6,743 nt of DNA, taken from Pseudomonadota bacterium (GTDB lineage: Bacteria > Desulfobacterota > Desulfobaccia > Desulfobaccales > 0-14-0-80-60-11). The translations under genes were made by a program, and so were the position numbers. Below, piece after piece: positions 1 to 5,245 of the stretch. Position 1 is the stretch's first letter, and each line of letters begins with the position of its first letter. Under the pieces are notes generated by a model that was not told the origin of the DNA, did no database searches, and saw only the letters and a program-made list of their open reading frames with translations. Location of the stretch: contig JAHIKF010000285.1 of the NCBI GenBank assembly GCA_018897875.1, forward strand, positions 1 through 6,743, in the 5' to 3' direction.

Positions 1-638
1 CTGAGGTAGGTCTTGTTGGTGGTGCCCACTTCCCGGAGGATGGCGCCGCTGGCCGCCATGATTTCGGGCAGGCGGAAGGAGCCGCCGATCTCTACCAGCT
101 GGCCCCGGGAAATGACCACTTCTTTGCCCGCGGCCAGGGTGTTGAGGGCCAGGAGCACGGCGGCGGCGTTGTTGTTGACCACCAGGACCCCGCCGGCCCC
201 GGTCAACTCCTGCACCACCCCCTCCAGATGGTCATGGCGGGAGCCCCGGGCCCCCCGGGCCAGATCGTATTCCAGGGTGCTGTAATGGGCAGCCACTTCC
301 TGGATTTGGGCCAAAGCGGCCTCTCCCAGGGGCGAGCGCCCCAGGTTGGTGTGAATGACCACTCCGGTGGCGTTGACCACCCGGCGGAGCCTGGGCTTGG
401 CCGCGGCTAGGAGGGCCTCTCGTAAGTCTTGCAGCAGGGCCGGTTCATCCAGGCGGGGGGGCAATCCCTCCGGGGGCTCGGCGTTGATGGTCTGGCGCGC
501 GGTCGCCAGGACCCGCCGCACTACCGCCGCGGCCAGCAACCGGGGCAAAGGCCCGATGGCCGGGGCCAGTTCAGGGTGGCGCAGCAGGTCGTCCACCTGG
601 GGAAGCTGCCGCAGCAGAGAGGCGCGCTTGGGGTCCAT
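1..638 (-). CDS. selA: L-seryl-tRNA(Sec) selenium transferase (selenocysteine synthase), N-terminal part, cut by window edge
   Basis: SelA is a cytoplasmic PLP enzyme that converts seryl-tRNA(Sec) to selenocysteinyl-tRNA(Sec) using selenophosphate. The first 212 codons are present and the rest lies beyond base 1. Translation gives the family's N-terminal helical domain (LLRQLPQVDDLLRHPEL, residues 8-24). The core motifs follow: NATGVVIHTNLGR (89-101), LEYDL with a following R-G-S-R-H (122-135), VVNNNAAAVLLAL (153-165), GQLVEIGGSFRLPEIM (179-194) and EVGTTNKT (203-210). These match E. coli SelA (for example INLTGTVLHTNLGR and IVNNNAAAVLLML, recalled from memory). The PLP-binding lysine would lie outside the window. 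The ATG at 636-638 has an AGGAG (645-649) six bases upstream, and the start fits the family N-terminus. The reading frame is intact as far as seen. The organism therefore probably decodes UGA as selenocysteine; selB often follows selA, but that side is not visible. Confidence 0.96.
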   Translation of the reverse strand, partial: MDPKRASLLRQLPQVDDLLRHPELAPAIGPLPRLLAAAVVRRVLATARQTINAEPPEGLPPRLDEPALLQDLREALLAAAKPRLRRVVNATGVVIHTNLGRSPLGEAALAQIQEVAAHYSTLEYDLARGARGSRHDHLEGVVQELTGAGGVLVVNNNAAAVLLALNTLAAGKEVVISRGQLVEIGGSFRLPEIMAASGAILREVGTTNKTYL

Positions 639-658
639 GATCGGCTCCTTTGTCCTGA

Positions 659-687
659 AATATGCCACCGCGGTGCGGCTCTGTCAA
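659..687 (-). promoter_or_regulatory. Probable sigma70-type promoter of selA
   Basis: On the minus strand a perfect TTGACA (682-687) is followed after 17 bp by CATATT (659-664), which matches four of six -10 positions. Transcription would start near 652, giving a leader of only about 14 nt before the selA ATG. The Shine-Dalgarno sequence at 645-649 would sit close to the 5' end of the transcript. No experimental support is available. Confidence 0.5.
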
Positions 688-703
688 ATGAAAGAACACC
701 GTG

Positions 704-755
704 TGTCAATAGCAAATACAGATGTCCGGTTTTCATAGCACATAAATGTCCGGTT
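704..755 (+). mobile_element. Solitary IS21-family-like terminus (relic)
   Basis: The segment starts with TGTCAATAGCAAATA and then carries two direct copies of ATGTCCGGTT (722-731 and 746-755), 24 bp apart. A TGTCA-type tip followed by repeated TGTCCGGTT motifs is the general look of IS21-family (istA/istB) ends, which carry several internal transposase-binding repeats. That resemblance is recalled knowledge, not a search result. No istA or istB reading frame and no inverted partner (AACCGGACAT) is visible elsewhere in the window, so this would be a leftover single end or a MITE-like fragment. It sits 17 bp upstream of the predicted selA -35 box. Confidence 0.4.
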
Positions 756-850
756 GATTTTCAGGGGATATCGCCATATTCTGAAGCCATCTCAGGGGAG
801 GATAGGGGTACGCTTTCGAGCCACCCGAGCAACCCGGAGACGGCCGTGGA

Positions 851-888
851 AGAGGCGGGAGCACTGGGTTTCCGCCTCTGCTTTTTTT
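851..888 (+). terminator. Strong intrinsic terminator, plus strand, no gene in front of it
   Basis: AGAGGCGG (851-858) pairs perfectly with CCGCCTCT (872-879) around a 13-nt loop, and GCTTTTTTT follows immediately. This is a textbook rho-independent terminator reading rightward. Both neighbouring genes read leftward, so it does not end either of them. The only candidate transcript is a short plus-strand RNA from the unannotated segment at about 756-850, which also holds a small GCT-TTCG-AGC hairpin (808-817) flanked by GGG and CCC. Bases 889-978 contain nothing recognisable beyond a CCCC/GGGG hairpin. Confidence 0.7.
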
Positions 889-978
889 GTGGGCCGGTTG
901 CCTCGGTGATAACCCGAAAATTTCCCCTTGCCGTGGGGATAACCTTTTATGATGAAATTACGGCAGCTTAAAGTCAAT

Positions 979-1272
979 TTATGATTTTTCTTTATCTAGT
1001 CCTAACCTGCGGTCATGACCTGTTCTTCTTTCTGTGCCATCCCAGGATCGTTTACTCAGTTGATCTTCATCAAAAGACATAGACTCACATATTTGATGAT
1101 TGATTGCAGAAATGCCTTGTTTCCAGCAACGAGCACAAGTCCATTTAGAACAGAAATGTGTGGTAATAACTTCTTCTGTGACTATATTATAATAACAACG
1201 CCCATCTTCACTATCAACCGTGTTATGTTTGAAATAAAAACATTCGCAACAATTAAACCATTTGGGAAGCAT
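979..1272 (-). CDS. Small Cys-rich, probably zinc-binding protein of unknown function
   Basis: The gene encodes 97 residues and I do not recognise a named family. Eight cysteines are visible: C8, C9, C11, C26, C41, C46, C49 and C62. The pattern C8-x2-C11-F-Y-F ... G-R-C26-Y-Y ... C41 resembles the small bacterial proteins with a CxxC, a G-x-C and a late C that are usually assumed to bind a metal. C46-x2-C49 forms a second pair. The C-terminus is very polar and carries SWDGTERRTGHDRR (76-89), a charged motif seen at the ends of several small or PilZ-linked proteins of Desulfobacterota (recalled, not searched). There is no signal peptide or membrane segment. The start is well supported: GAGGAGG at 1283-1289 lies 10 bases upstream of the ATG, with a TATAAT box just beyond. 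Codon use is AT-richer than in selA. Its being a real gene is fairly sure; its function is unknown. Confidence 0.72.
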   Translation of the reverse strand: MLPKWFNCCECFYFKHNTVDSEDGRCYYNIVTEEVITTHFCSKWTCARCWKQGISAINHQICESMSFDEDQLSKRSWDGTERRTGHDRRLGLDKEKS

Positions 1273-1299
1273 GTTTTGATAACCTCCTCTTTTAAATCA

Positions 1300-1305
1300 A
1301 TTATA
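1300..1305 (-). promoter_or_regulatory. Perfect -10 box (TATAAT) of the Cys-rich gene
   Basis: On the minus strand TATAAT lies 10 bp upstream of the Shine-Dalgarno sequence, predicting a short leader of about 20 nt. No TTGACA-like -35 is present at 16-18 bp. That position is occupied by the palindrome at 1309-1329, so expression may depend on a DNA-binding protein there. Confidence 0.45.
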
Positions 1306-1308
1306 GTC

Positions 1309-1329
1309 AGGGTGCGCACTGCGCACCCT
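1309..1329. repeat. Perfect 21-bp palindrome, operator-like or REP-like
   Basis: The half-site AGGGTGCGCA (1309-1318) is repeated in exact inverted form at 1320-1329 around a single central C. It covers the -35 and spacer region of the 979-1272 gene and ends 3 bp from its -10 box, which is where a repressor or activator site would sit. An alternative is a dispersed REP-like palindrome, because GGTGCGCA-type inverted repeats are common intergenic elements. The sequence alone does not decide between them. Confidence 0.6.
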
Positions 1330-1360
1330 ATCACTGCCATCGAGGCCCAAAATTTCCCCT

Positions 1361-1427
1361 GCCGGCAGGGTCGGCAATTAAGCTATGGTAATGACATCAG
1401 TGACTTTTCATGGGTGGTTTAACTGCG
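1361..1427 (+). repeat. Dispersed repeat, copy A (degenerate)
   Basis: The first 23 bases (1361-1383, from GCCGGCAGGG to CAATTAAGC) are identical to 5102-5124. The next 44 bases align to 5125-5169 with one single-base gap and scattered substitutions, sharing tracts such as TGACTTTT and ATGGGT. This copy lies between the promoter of the Cys-rich gene and the 3' end of the acyltransferase gene. Compared with copy B it has a one-base deletion near its ATG and an in-frame TAA after the VV codons, so it cannot encode the copy B peptide. Confidence 0.7.
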
Positions 1428-1446
1428 TAATCTATAGCAATAATAG

Positions 1447-1461
1447 TCCCTTATGCAGGGA
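1447..1461 (-). terminator. Weak hairpin just past the acyltransferase gene
   Basis: TCCCT and AGGGA pair across a 5-nt loop, starting three bases beyond the acyltransferase stop on the minus strand. Only five base pairs form and no T-run follows (ACTATTATT), so this is at best a weak terminator. Confidence 0.25.
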
Positions 1462-1463
1462 AT

Positions 1464-2693
1464 CTATATTTTGAGAAAAATTCGTTGACGATAAAAGAGG
1501 CCTGTGAGTAAGGTCCAGAAACTAAGGCAGAGCAGCGCCCAAACCATCGCCGGCCAATGGGGATCAAGCCAGGCTGTCTGACCGATGATATCCCAATTCA
1601 CTCCGAACAGAGCTTGGGATATTACGGCGATCAGGTGGGTATGCTGCGTCACCGTGCCGATATACAACGTATGCAGGGCTATGAACAAAATCTGGGAGCC
1701 GCAATAGGCCAATAGGGGGTTCATCCCCAGCCAGATGGCTGGCTTTAGCCAAATCCCCCCAAACCGCCGCAGGTCCACCAGCCAGTACCAGAAGCCCAGG
1801 AAGATCAGGGCGAAGCCCGCAGTGTAAACCGCGTAAGAACTGGTCCAGAGGAACTTGTTGAGGGGAAAGACCAGTCCCCACACCCAGCCGACGACTATAC
1901 AGAGAACCCCTGACCCCAGAAGACCGATGAGTTTGCGGGGCCCGTCTCGTTGGCTGCGGAGCCAGTGGCCGGTAAGGGCGCCGGCCAGGCCGGTGGCGAT
2001 GGCCGGCAGGGTGCCCAGCAAGCTCTCAGGATCCCAGGTGCGCCACATATGAGCTTCACCAAGCACGGCCCGGTCGATAAAGGCGCCCAGGTCTTTTCCC
2101 GGTTGGAGTTCAAAGCCCGGCAGGCTCATCAGCCCCCAGTAAAGGAGCAGCAAGGCTCCGGCGAGGATCGCCTGCAGGCGCCAGCGGGTATGGATCACCA
2201 GGATCGCCACTGCCAGATACACCAGGGCGATGCGCTGCAAAATCCCCATAATCCGCAGGTTGGCCAGGGAAAAGAACCAGACGTTGGTGTCGGTAGGGGG
2301 GGAGAGGAATATCGCCCAGATGCTCTTCTGGGTCACGACGGGGGGGCAGAGGGATTGAAAGAGCCAGCCGACGATGAACCAGCTACCGGTTACCAGGCCC
2401 AGGAAAAAGAGGACGGCGGCACGGATAAGGATAGCCTTATAAAGCCGCGGGCGGCTCTCGCCTTTTTGTAGCCGCCTGTCCAGGGAAATGACCGTGGTCA
2501 CGCCGACGATGAAAACAAAGAAGGGAAAGATGAGGTCGGCCAGAGTGCACCCACTCCACTGGGCATGGACCAACTGACGGAAGCGGGGGGCGTCGCTCCA
2601 GGTTCTCAGGTTGTTGACCAGGATCATCGCCCCGATGGTCAGGCCGCGGAATATATCTAAAGATACTAGCCGCTCAGTCACAGCAAGCTTCAT
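1464..2693 (-). CDS. NagX/HGSNAT-type membrane acyltransferase (COG4299, DUF5009)
   Basis: This polytopic inner-membrane protein of 409 residues belongs to the family of heparan-alpha-glucosaminide N-acetyltransferase and bacterial NagX, which move acetyl groups onto sugars across a membrane. Its N-terminus RLVSLDIFRGLTIGAMILVN (8-27) is typical. H43 in VHAQWSGCTLADLIFPFFVF (42-61) aligns with the proposed catalytic histidine of HGSNAT. Further family motifs are RIMGILQRIALVYL (147-160), TWDPESLLGTLPAI (219-232), FPLNKFLWTSSY (276-287) and GMNPLLAY (323-330). About ten hydrophobic segments can be counted (for example 14-28, 51-71, 87-110, 151-168, 173-192, 229-245, 255-276, 283-306, 319-341, 380-400). 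The loop at about 104-143 seems long compared with short bacterial members. The start is set by the conserved N-terminus; there is no clear Shine-Dalgarno sequence, but an upstream ORF ends in an ATGA overlap. The true acceptor sugar is unknown, and no sugar genes adjoin. Confidence 0.88.
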   Translation of the reverse strand: MKLAVTERLVSLDIFRGLTIGAMILVNNLRTWSDAPRFRQLVHAQWSGCTLADLIFPFFVFIVGVTTVISLDRRLQKGESRPRLYKAILIRAAVLFFLGLVTGSWFIVGWLFQSLCPPVVTQKSIWAIFLSPPTDTNVWFFSLANLRIMGILQRIALVYLAVAILVIHTRWRLQAILAGALLLLYWGLMSLPGFELQPGKDLGAFIDRAVLGEAHMWRTWDPESLLGTLPAIATGLAGALTGHWLRSQRDGPRKLIGLLGSGVLCIVVGWVWGLVFPLNKFLWTSSYAVYTAGFALIFLGFWYWLVDLRRFGGIWLKPAIWLGMNPLLAYCGSQILFIALHTLYIGTVTQHTHLIAVISQALFGVNWDIIGQTAWLDPHWPAMVWALLCLSFWTLLTGLFYRQRIFLKI

Positions 2694-2923
2694 ACTGATA
2701 GGCCCATGCTCGGAAAGGGATGCAGGTTTGGACCCGCGCTTCTGATCTCGGAGCCAGCGCCGGGGTTGGCCCGGTAAAAAAAGGCGCCTCTCTCTGAGAT
2801 TATGTCGCGGCCCTGTCCTTCGCAGTCGAAAAATGGTTTTGGGGACCTCTTATCTGCGGTGAGAATCTCCCCAAGGTGCCATTCCTTAAAGCCGACTCCT
2901 CTCATTGAGAGGCATAGTACCAT
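2690..2923 (-). CDS. Uncertain 77-codon ORF overlapping the acyltransferase start
   Basis: No family is recognised. The argument for it is positional: its TGA overlaps the acyltransferase ATG as ATGA, the classic arrangement for translational coupling, and the acyltransferase lacks its own Shine-Dalgarno sequence. Against it, the product (basic and aromatic-rich at 20-50, ending HPFPSMGLSV) has no visible domain, signal peptide or membrane segment. Its first ATG also lacks a convincing ribosome binding site. A second in-frame ATG lies six codons later. It may be a leader ORF that delivers ribosomes, or simply untranslated 5' sequence. Confidence 0.28.
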   Translation of the reverse strand: MVLCLSMRGVGFKEWHLGEILTADKRSPKPFFDCEGQGRDIISERGAFFYRANPGAGSEIRSAGPNLHPFPSMGLSV

Positions 2924-3190
2924 AAAGTTCGCTGTAAAAGTAATTTCTTCTCGAATTTTGGGTCACACCCTGAGAACCCGAACACCTCTTGGCTGTGGAG
3001 CTTTATAGCAAAGAGAGGCCTCTGCGACAGTCTCTAGCGCTATACTTCCTCATCAAAATGTAGCCTAGGCGCCCTCGCCGGCGCGCTCAACCTAAGGGCG
3101 GACACATGGGTCCGCCCCTACATGAAGATAAATTACCGGTATGATCGCAGTTTGGTATCAGGCGTTGCCCCTGGCTGCCTGATTTGACCT
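2924..3190. other. Intergenic region between helicase and acyltransferase units
   Basis: No gene is supported here. It holds a TATAAA on the minus strand (about 3002-3007) without a good -35, the short palindrome AGAGGCCTCT (3014-3023), and the inverted-repeat element at 3063-3120. The acyltransferase promoter probably lies here, but I cannot place it with confidence. Confidence 0.5.
3063..3120. repeat. Intergenic double-hairpin repeat
   Basis: Three inverted elements lie end to end: the palindrome GCCTAGGC (3063-3070), GCGCC/GGCGC (3069-3073 with 3080-3084), and the strong hairpin GGGCGGAC/GTCCGCCC (3096-3103 with 3110-3117, loop ACATGG). A GGGCGGACMCATG-type hairpin is a form I recall from dispersed intergenic repeats in several bacterial groups. 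It lies 70 bp past the helicase stop and could also help terminate that transcript, although no T-run follows. Confidence 0.5.
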
Positions 3191-4435
3191 TTATCTGTGT
3201 CCAGCAAACTGTGGACTTTCACAAGGCGCTTTGAATGGCCCGGTTTTTTTCTTTTCACTGCGGCGCTGAGGTTGGCGCGGCGGACGTGCGAACTCGGTAT
3301 CGCGCGACGGTGCCGCTTTTTTATAATCAAAACCGTCCAGTGTGCAACGCGTTACCTTGGCGCGGAGGACACGCTCGATGCTGCGCACCATATCCTCATC
3401 TTCATAGGTAATAAGCGTGAAGGCATCACCGGTCTTAGCATTTCGGCCGGTACGTCCGATCCGGTGCGTATAGGCATCAGCAGTATCCGGCATGTCGTAA
3501 TTGATAACGTGGGAAATCTGGGTCACGTCGATCCCGCGGGCTGCAACGTCAGTCGCCACCAGGATCTGAAACGTACCGTCGCGGAACCCGTTCATCACGG
3601 CCTGTCGCTTCGCCTGCGAGAGATTGCCCTGCAAAGAGGCGGCCTGATAGCCGGCCTTCCCCAGTTGTTCCCCCAGACGCTTGGCCCGGTGTTTGGTGCG
3701 CGTAAAGATCAGAACCGACTCAGTATCGGTATGGCGCAACAGTTCGAGGAGTAGCGAAGTTTTGAGGTGCTGACCGACCGGATAGAGCATATGAGAGACA
3801 CTGCTTACCGGTCCGGTGGTATCAACCTGCACCGTAACCGGTGCTTTCAGTACTTCGTGGGCCAGATGAAGAATATTATCAGGCATGGTTGCCGAGAACA
3901 AAAGCGTCTGGCGTTTTGCCGGTACGCGCTTGATGATCTTTCTGATGTCGGGCAGAAAACCCATGTCGAACATCCGGTCTGCCTCGTCCAGTACGAGCAC
4001 TTCCAGATGCGACAGGTCGACTGTGCCTTGATTGAGGTGGTCAAGCAGGCGGCCGGGACAGGCAACGACAATCTCGGCGCGTTTCAGCTTATCCACCTGC
4101 GGATTGAAACCAACTCCTCCATAAACCGTAACGCTCTTGAGTCCGGTCCGGCTTCCCAGGGTTCCAATGGCCTCGTGGGTCTGCTCGGCCAGTTCGCGAG
4201 TCGGGGCCAGAACCAGAGCCCTGACGCGCTTGCGCCCGCCTTGCATCAGGCGATGGAGGATCGGCAGCACAAAGGCCGCGGTCTTGCCGGTGCCGGTATG
4301 GGCCAGGCCCACGATGTCGCGCCCTTGCATGACCAGCGGGATTGCCTGTTCCTGTATGGGTGTTGGCGTTATATAGCGCGCCGCGGTAACGCCGGCCGCG
4401 ACCTTGGGGTGTAGATCAAATGTGTTGAATTCCAT
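3191..4435 (-). CDS. rhlE: RhlE-type DEAD-box ATP-dependent RNA helicase
   Basis: This cytoplasmic RNA helicase (414 residues) uses ATP to unwind short RNA duplexes in ribosome assembly and mRNA decay, often under cold conditions. All core motifs are present in order: Q motif (F6 and TPTPIQ, 23-28), motif I AHTGTGKT (45-52), Ia PTRELA (78-83), Ib CPGRLLD (126-132), II DEAD (150-153), III SAT (181-183), IV VLIF (241-244), V ATDVAARGID (294-303) and VI HRIGRTGR (324-331). The C-terminal tail from about 371 is rich in K, R and P, as in RhlE proteins, and probably binds RNA non-specifically. Motif Ib has C in place of the usual T. An AGGAG at 4439-4443 precedes the ATG with a tight 3-nt spacing. 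The gene has no close partner on either side and appears to be transcribed alone from a promoter far upstream. The DEAD-box call is near certain; the RhlE subgroup is likely. Confidence 0.95.
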   Translation of the reverse strand: MEFNTFDLHPKVAAGVTAARYITPTPIQEQAIPLVMQGRDIVGLAHTGTGKTAAFVLPILHRLMQGGRKRVRALVLAPTRELAEQTHEAIGTLGSRTGLKSVTVYGGVGFNPQVDKLKRAEIVVACPGRLLDHLNQGTVDLSHLEVLVLDEADRMFDMGFLPDIRKIIKRVPAKRQTLLFSATMPDNILHLAHEVLKAPVTVQVDTTGPVSSVSHMLYPVGQHLKTSLLLELLRHTDTESVLIFTRTKHRAKRLGEQLGKAGYQAASLQGNLSQAKRQAVMNGFRDGTFQILVATDVAARGIDVTQISHVINYDMPDTADAYTHRIGRTGRNAKTGDAFTLITYEDEDMVRSIERVLRAKVTRCTLDGFDYKKAAPSRDTEFARPPRQPQRRSEKKKTGPFKAPCESPQFAGHR

Positions 4436-4786
4436 AAACTCCTTTTGTTTCTCAGTTCAGGTAAAAATCCTCGTGTATTCAGAGGCTTACAATACTAGTG
4501 CTTTTATCCTGATACAGTAGTGGTGATCCTCAATTTATTTACGAGGACATCGTTTCCGGGGTAAGGTAATGACGCCCTTGTTATGTTCAGTGAAAGCAGA
4601 TCCCAAGACATCCCAGGAATATTCGGGGTCAGCGTAGCAGCAGCCCTCTTGAGGTGCCTGAGGACAAGGCCCCGCCTTACCACTATTTTCTGCCTTATGA
4701 CGGACTTCGGATTGCCAGCGACAAGGTCTTGGGTAAGCTTTTTCTGTGGTAACGGATGGGTTAGCTTCGAATCCAACATTGTTCAA
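4436..4786 (-). promoter_or_regulatory. Long 5' leader of the helicase gene
   Basis: If the promoter at 4793-4822 is used, about 350 nt of RNA precede the helicase ATG. Two overlapping minus-strand frames are open here (91 codons from 4779, and 100 codons from 4837), but neither product is recognisable and neither has a ribosome binding site, so I do not call a gene. Small inverted repeats of the CCTC...GAGG type occur at about 4530-4550 and 4470-4486. Long leaders that control expression are known for cold-induced DEAD-box genes such as csdA, so a regulatory UTR is the inference. Confidence 0.35.
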
Positions 4787-4792
4787 TCTAAT

Positions 4793-4822
4793 ATAATACA
4801 CACCAAGTGGATATAATGTCAA
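4793..4822 (-). promoter_or_regulatory. Probable sigma70 promoter reading toward the helicase gene
   Basis: On the minus strand a perfect TTGACA (4817-4822) is followed after 18 bp by TATTAT (4793-4798), matching five of six -10 positions. The expected start is near 4786. The -35 box overlaps the stop codon of the phosphodiesterase relic (CCCTTGACA). It is the best promoter match that I see upstream of the helicase gene. Confidence 0.5.
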
Positions 4823-5022
4823 GGGGTAGGCAGCCAAAAATCGGTGATGAGCCCATCCGCCCCGGTTTGAATCGCGGCCTTTATAGGCGTAAAGAGAAGC
4901 AATCTCACCCCGACGACCTGGACGACCTGGCAGAATCGTCCATCAATACCCTCTCGATCAACCTCGGGAAGCAGGGCTCGATGCCGGCATATCTGGCCAT
5001 ATCCGATCTCAAAAATGCCCAC
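4819..5022 (-). pseudogene. Frameshifted C-terminal relic resembling glycerophosphodiester phosphodiesterase
   Basis: GDPD enzymes hydrolyse glycerophosphodiesters to glycerol-3-phosphate, and their fold ends with a hydrophobic strand, a T, a helix and a G-A/V-D-G-I-I-T-D motif. The last part here reads GVRLLLFT followed by AAIQTGADGLITDFWLP, close to that pattern (compare E. coli UgpQ GLRILVYT ... GVDCICTD, recalled). Upstream, a second minus-strand frame reads SDMARYAGIEPCFPRLIERV and then LMDDSA, which resembles the preceding GDPD segment. The two frames would join into one reading frame if a single G were added to the GGGG run (CCCC at 4908-4911). A 9-bp tandem duplication (GACGACCTG, 4912-4929) sits beside it. 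Nothing of the N-terminal barrel or its catalytic residues is visible beyond 5024, where the second frame meets a stop. I take it as a decayed fragment; family assignment is moderate. Confidence 0.45.
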
Positions 5023-5101
5023 TAGCTCAAGGTATGGTCGGCATCACGACCAGGGTTCCTGGTGGGTGGCCAAGCCTGCAGCACGTGAAGACGGCCAGGA
5101 A

Positions 5102-5169
5102 GCCGGCAGGGTCGGCAATTAAGCAATGATTAAGGATATCAATGACTTTTTATGGGTAGTGGAACGGCG
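5102..5169 (+). repeat. Dispersed repeat, copy B
   Basis: This is the second copy of the element at 1361-1427: 23 identical bases (5102-5124) followed by a diverged 45-bp part. It contains the start of the 34-codon ORF at 5126-5230. Several differences from copy A fall at third codon positions of that ORF, while D-I-x-D-F and W-V-V are kept. The DNA just upstream (5030-5101) is GC-rich with no recognised feature. Confidence 0.7.
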
Positions 5170-5230
5170 TCATGGAGAGCAGGTACCGCGACTTTGGCGT
5201 TTCTCCCTACCGGGGCACTTATTTGAATAA
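5126..5230 (+). CDS. Possible 34-residue peptide encoded within the dispersed repeat
   Basis: The ORF runs from ATG to TAA and begins MIKDINDFLWVVERR; the rest is aromatic and basic, ending GHLFE. No family is recognised, and it has no signal peptide or membrane segment. Support comes from the copy at 1361-1427, where the same frame conserves D-I-[NS]-D-F-x-W-V-V with mostly silent changes, and from the hairpin 15 bp after its stop. Against it, there is no Shine-Dalgarno sequence, and an in-frame TAA lies just before the ATG, so it cannot start earlier. It may be the remnant of a larger gene of which both copies are scraps. Confidence 0.27.
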   Translation: MIKDINDFLWVVERRHGEQVPRLWRFSLPGHLFE

Positions 5231-5245
5231 ATTACCCATCCGATA

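Noticed and set aside
756..888. selC tRNA, cobalamin or c-di-GMP (GEMM) riboswitch before the terminator
   Set aside because: There is no TCA anticodon arm or CCA-like acceptor for selC, and the conserved cores of these riboswitches, as I recall them, are not present; only short fragments look similar.
429..971. 180-codon plus-strand ORF running across the selA start and beyond
   Set aside because: Most of it is antisense to selA, and the remainder crosses the IS-like end and the terminator; the product has no domain and no ribosome binding site.
1015..1422. 135-codon plus-strand ORF
   Set aside because: It is antisense to the Cys-rich gene, which has a proper ribosome binding site and -10 box. 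Only its last codons coincide with the dispersed repeat.
1950..2471. 173-codon plus-strand ORF
   Set aside because: It is a shadow of the acyltransferase gene, which has clear family motifs on the other strand.
3767..4414. 215-codon plus-strand ORF
   Set aside because: It is antisense to the helicase motifs; no independent evidence.
4760..4782. tRNA T-arm-like TTCGAATCC
   Set aside because: The flanking bases do not form the five-base-pair T stem and no acceptor or anticodon arm is present.
4583..4816. 77-codon plus-strand ORF in the helicase leader region
   Set aside because: No ribosome binding site, no homology recognised, and equally long frames are open on the other strand.
4807..5025. 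72-codon plus-strand ORF
   Set aside because: No ribosome binding site and no recognised family, while the opposite strand carries a GDPD-like pattern.
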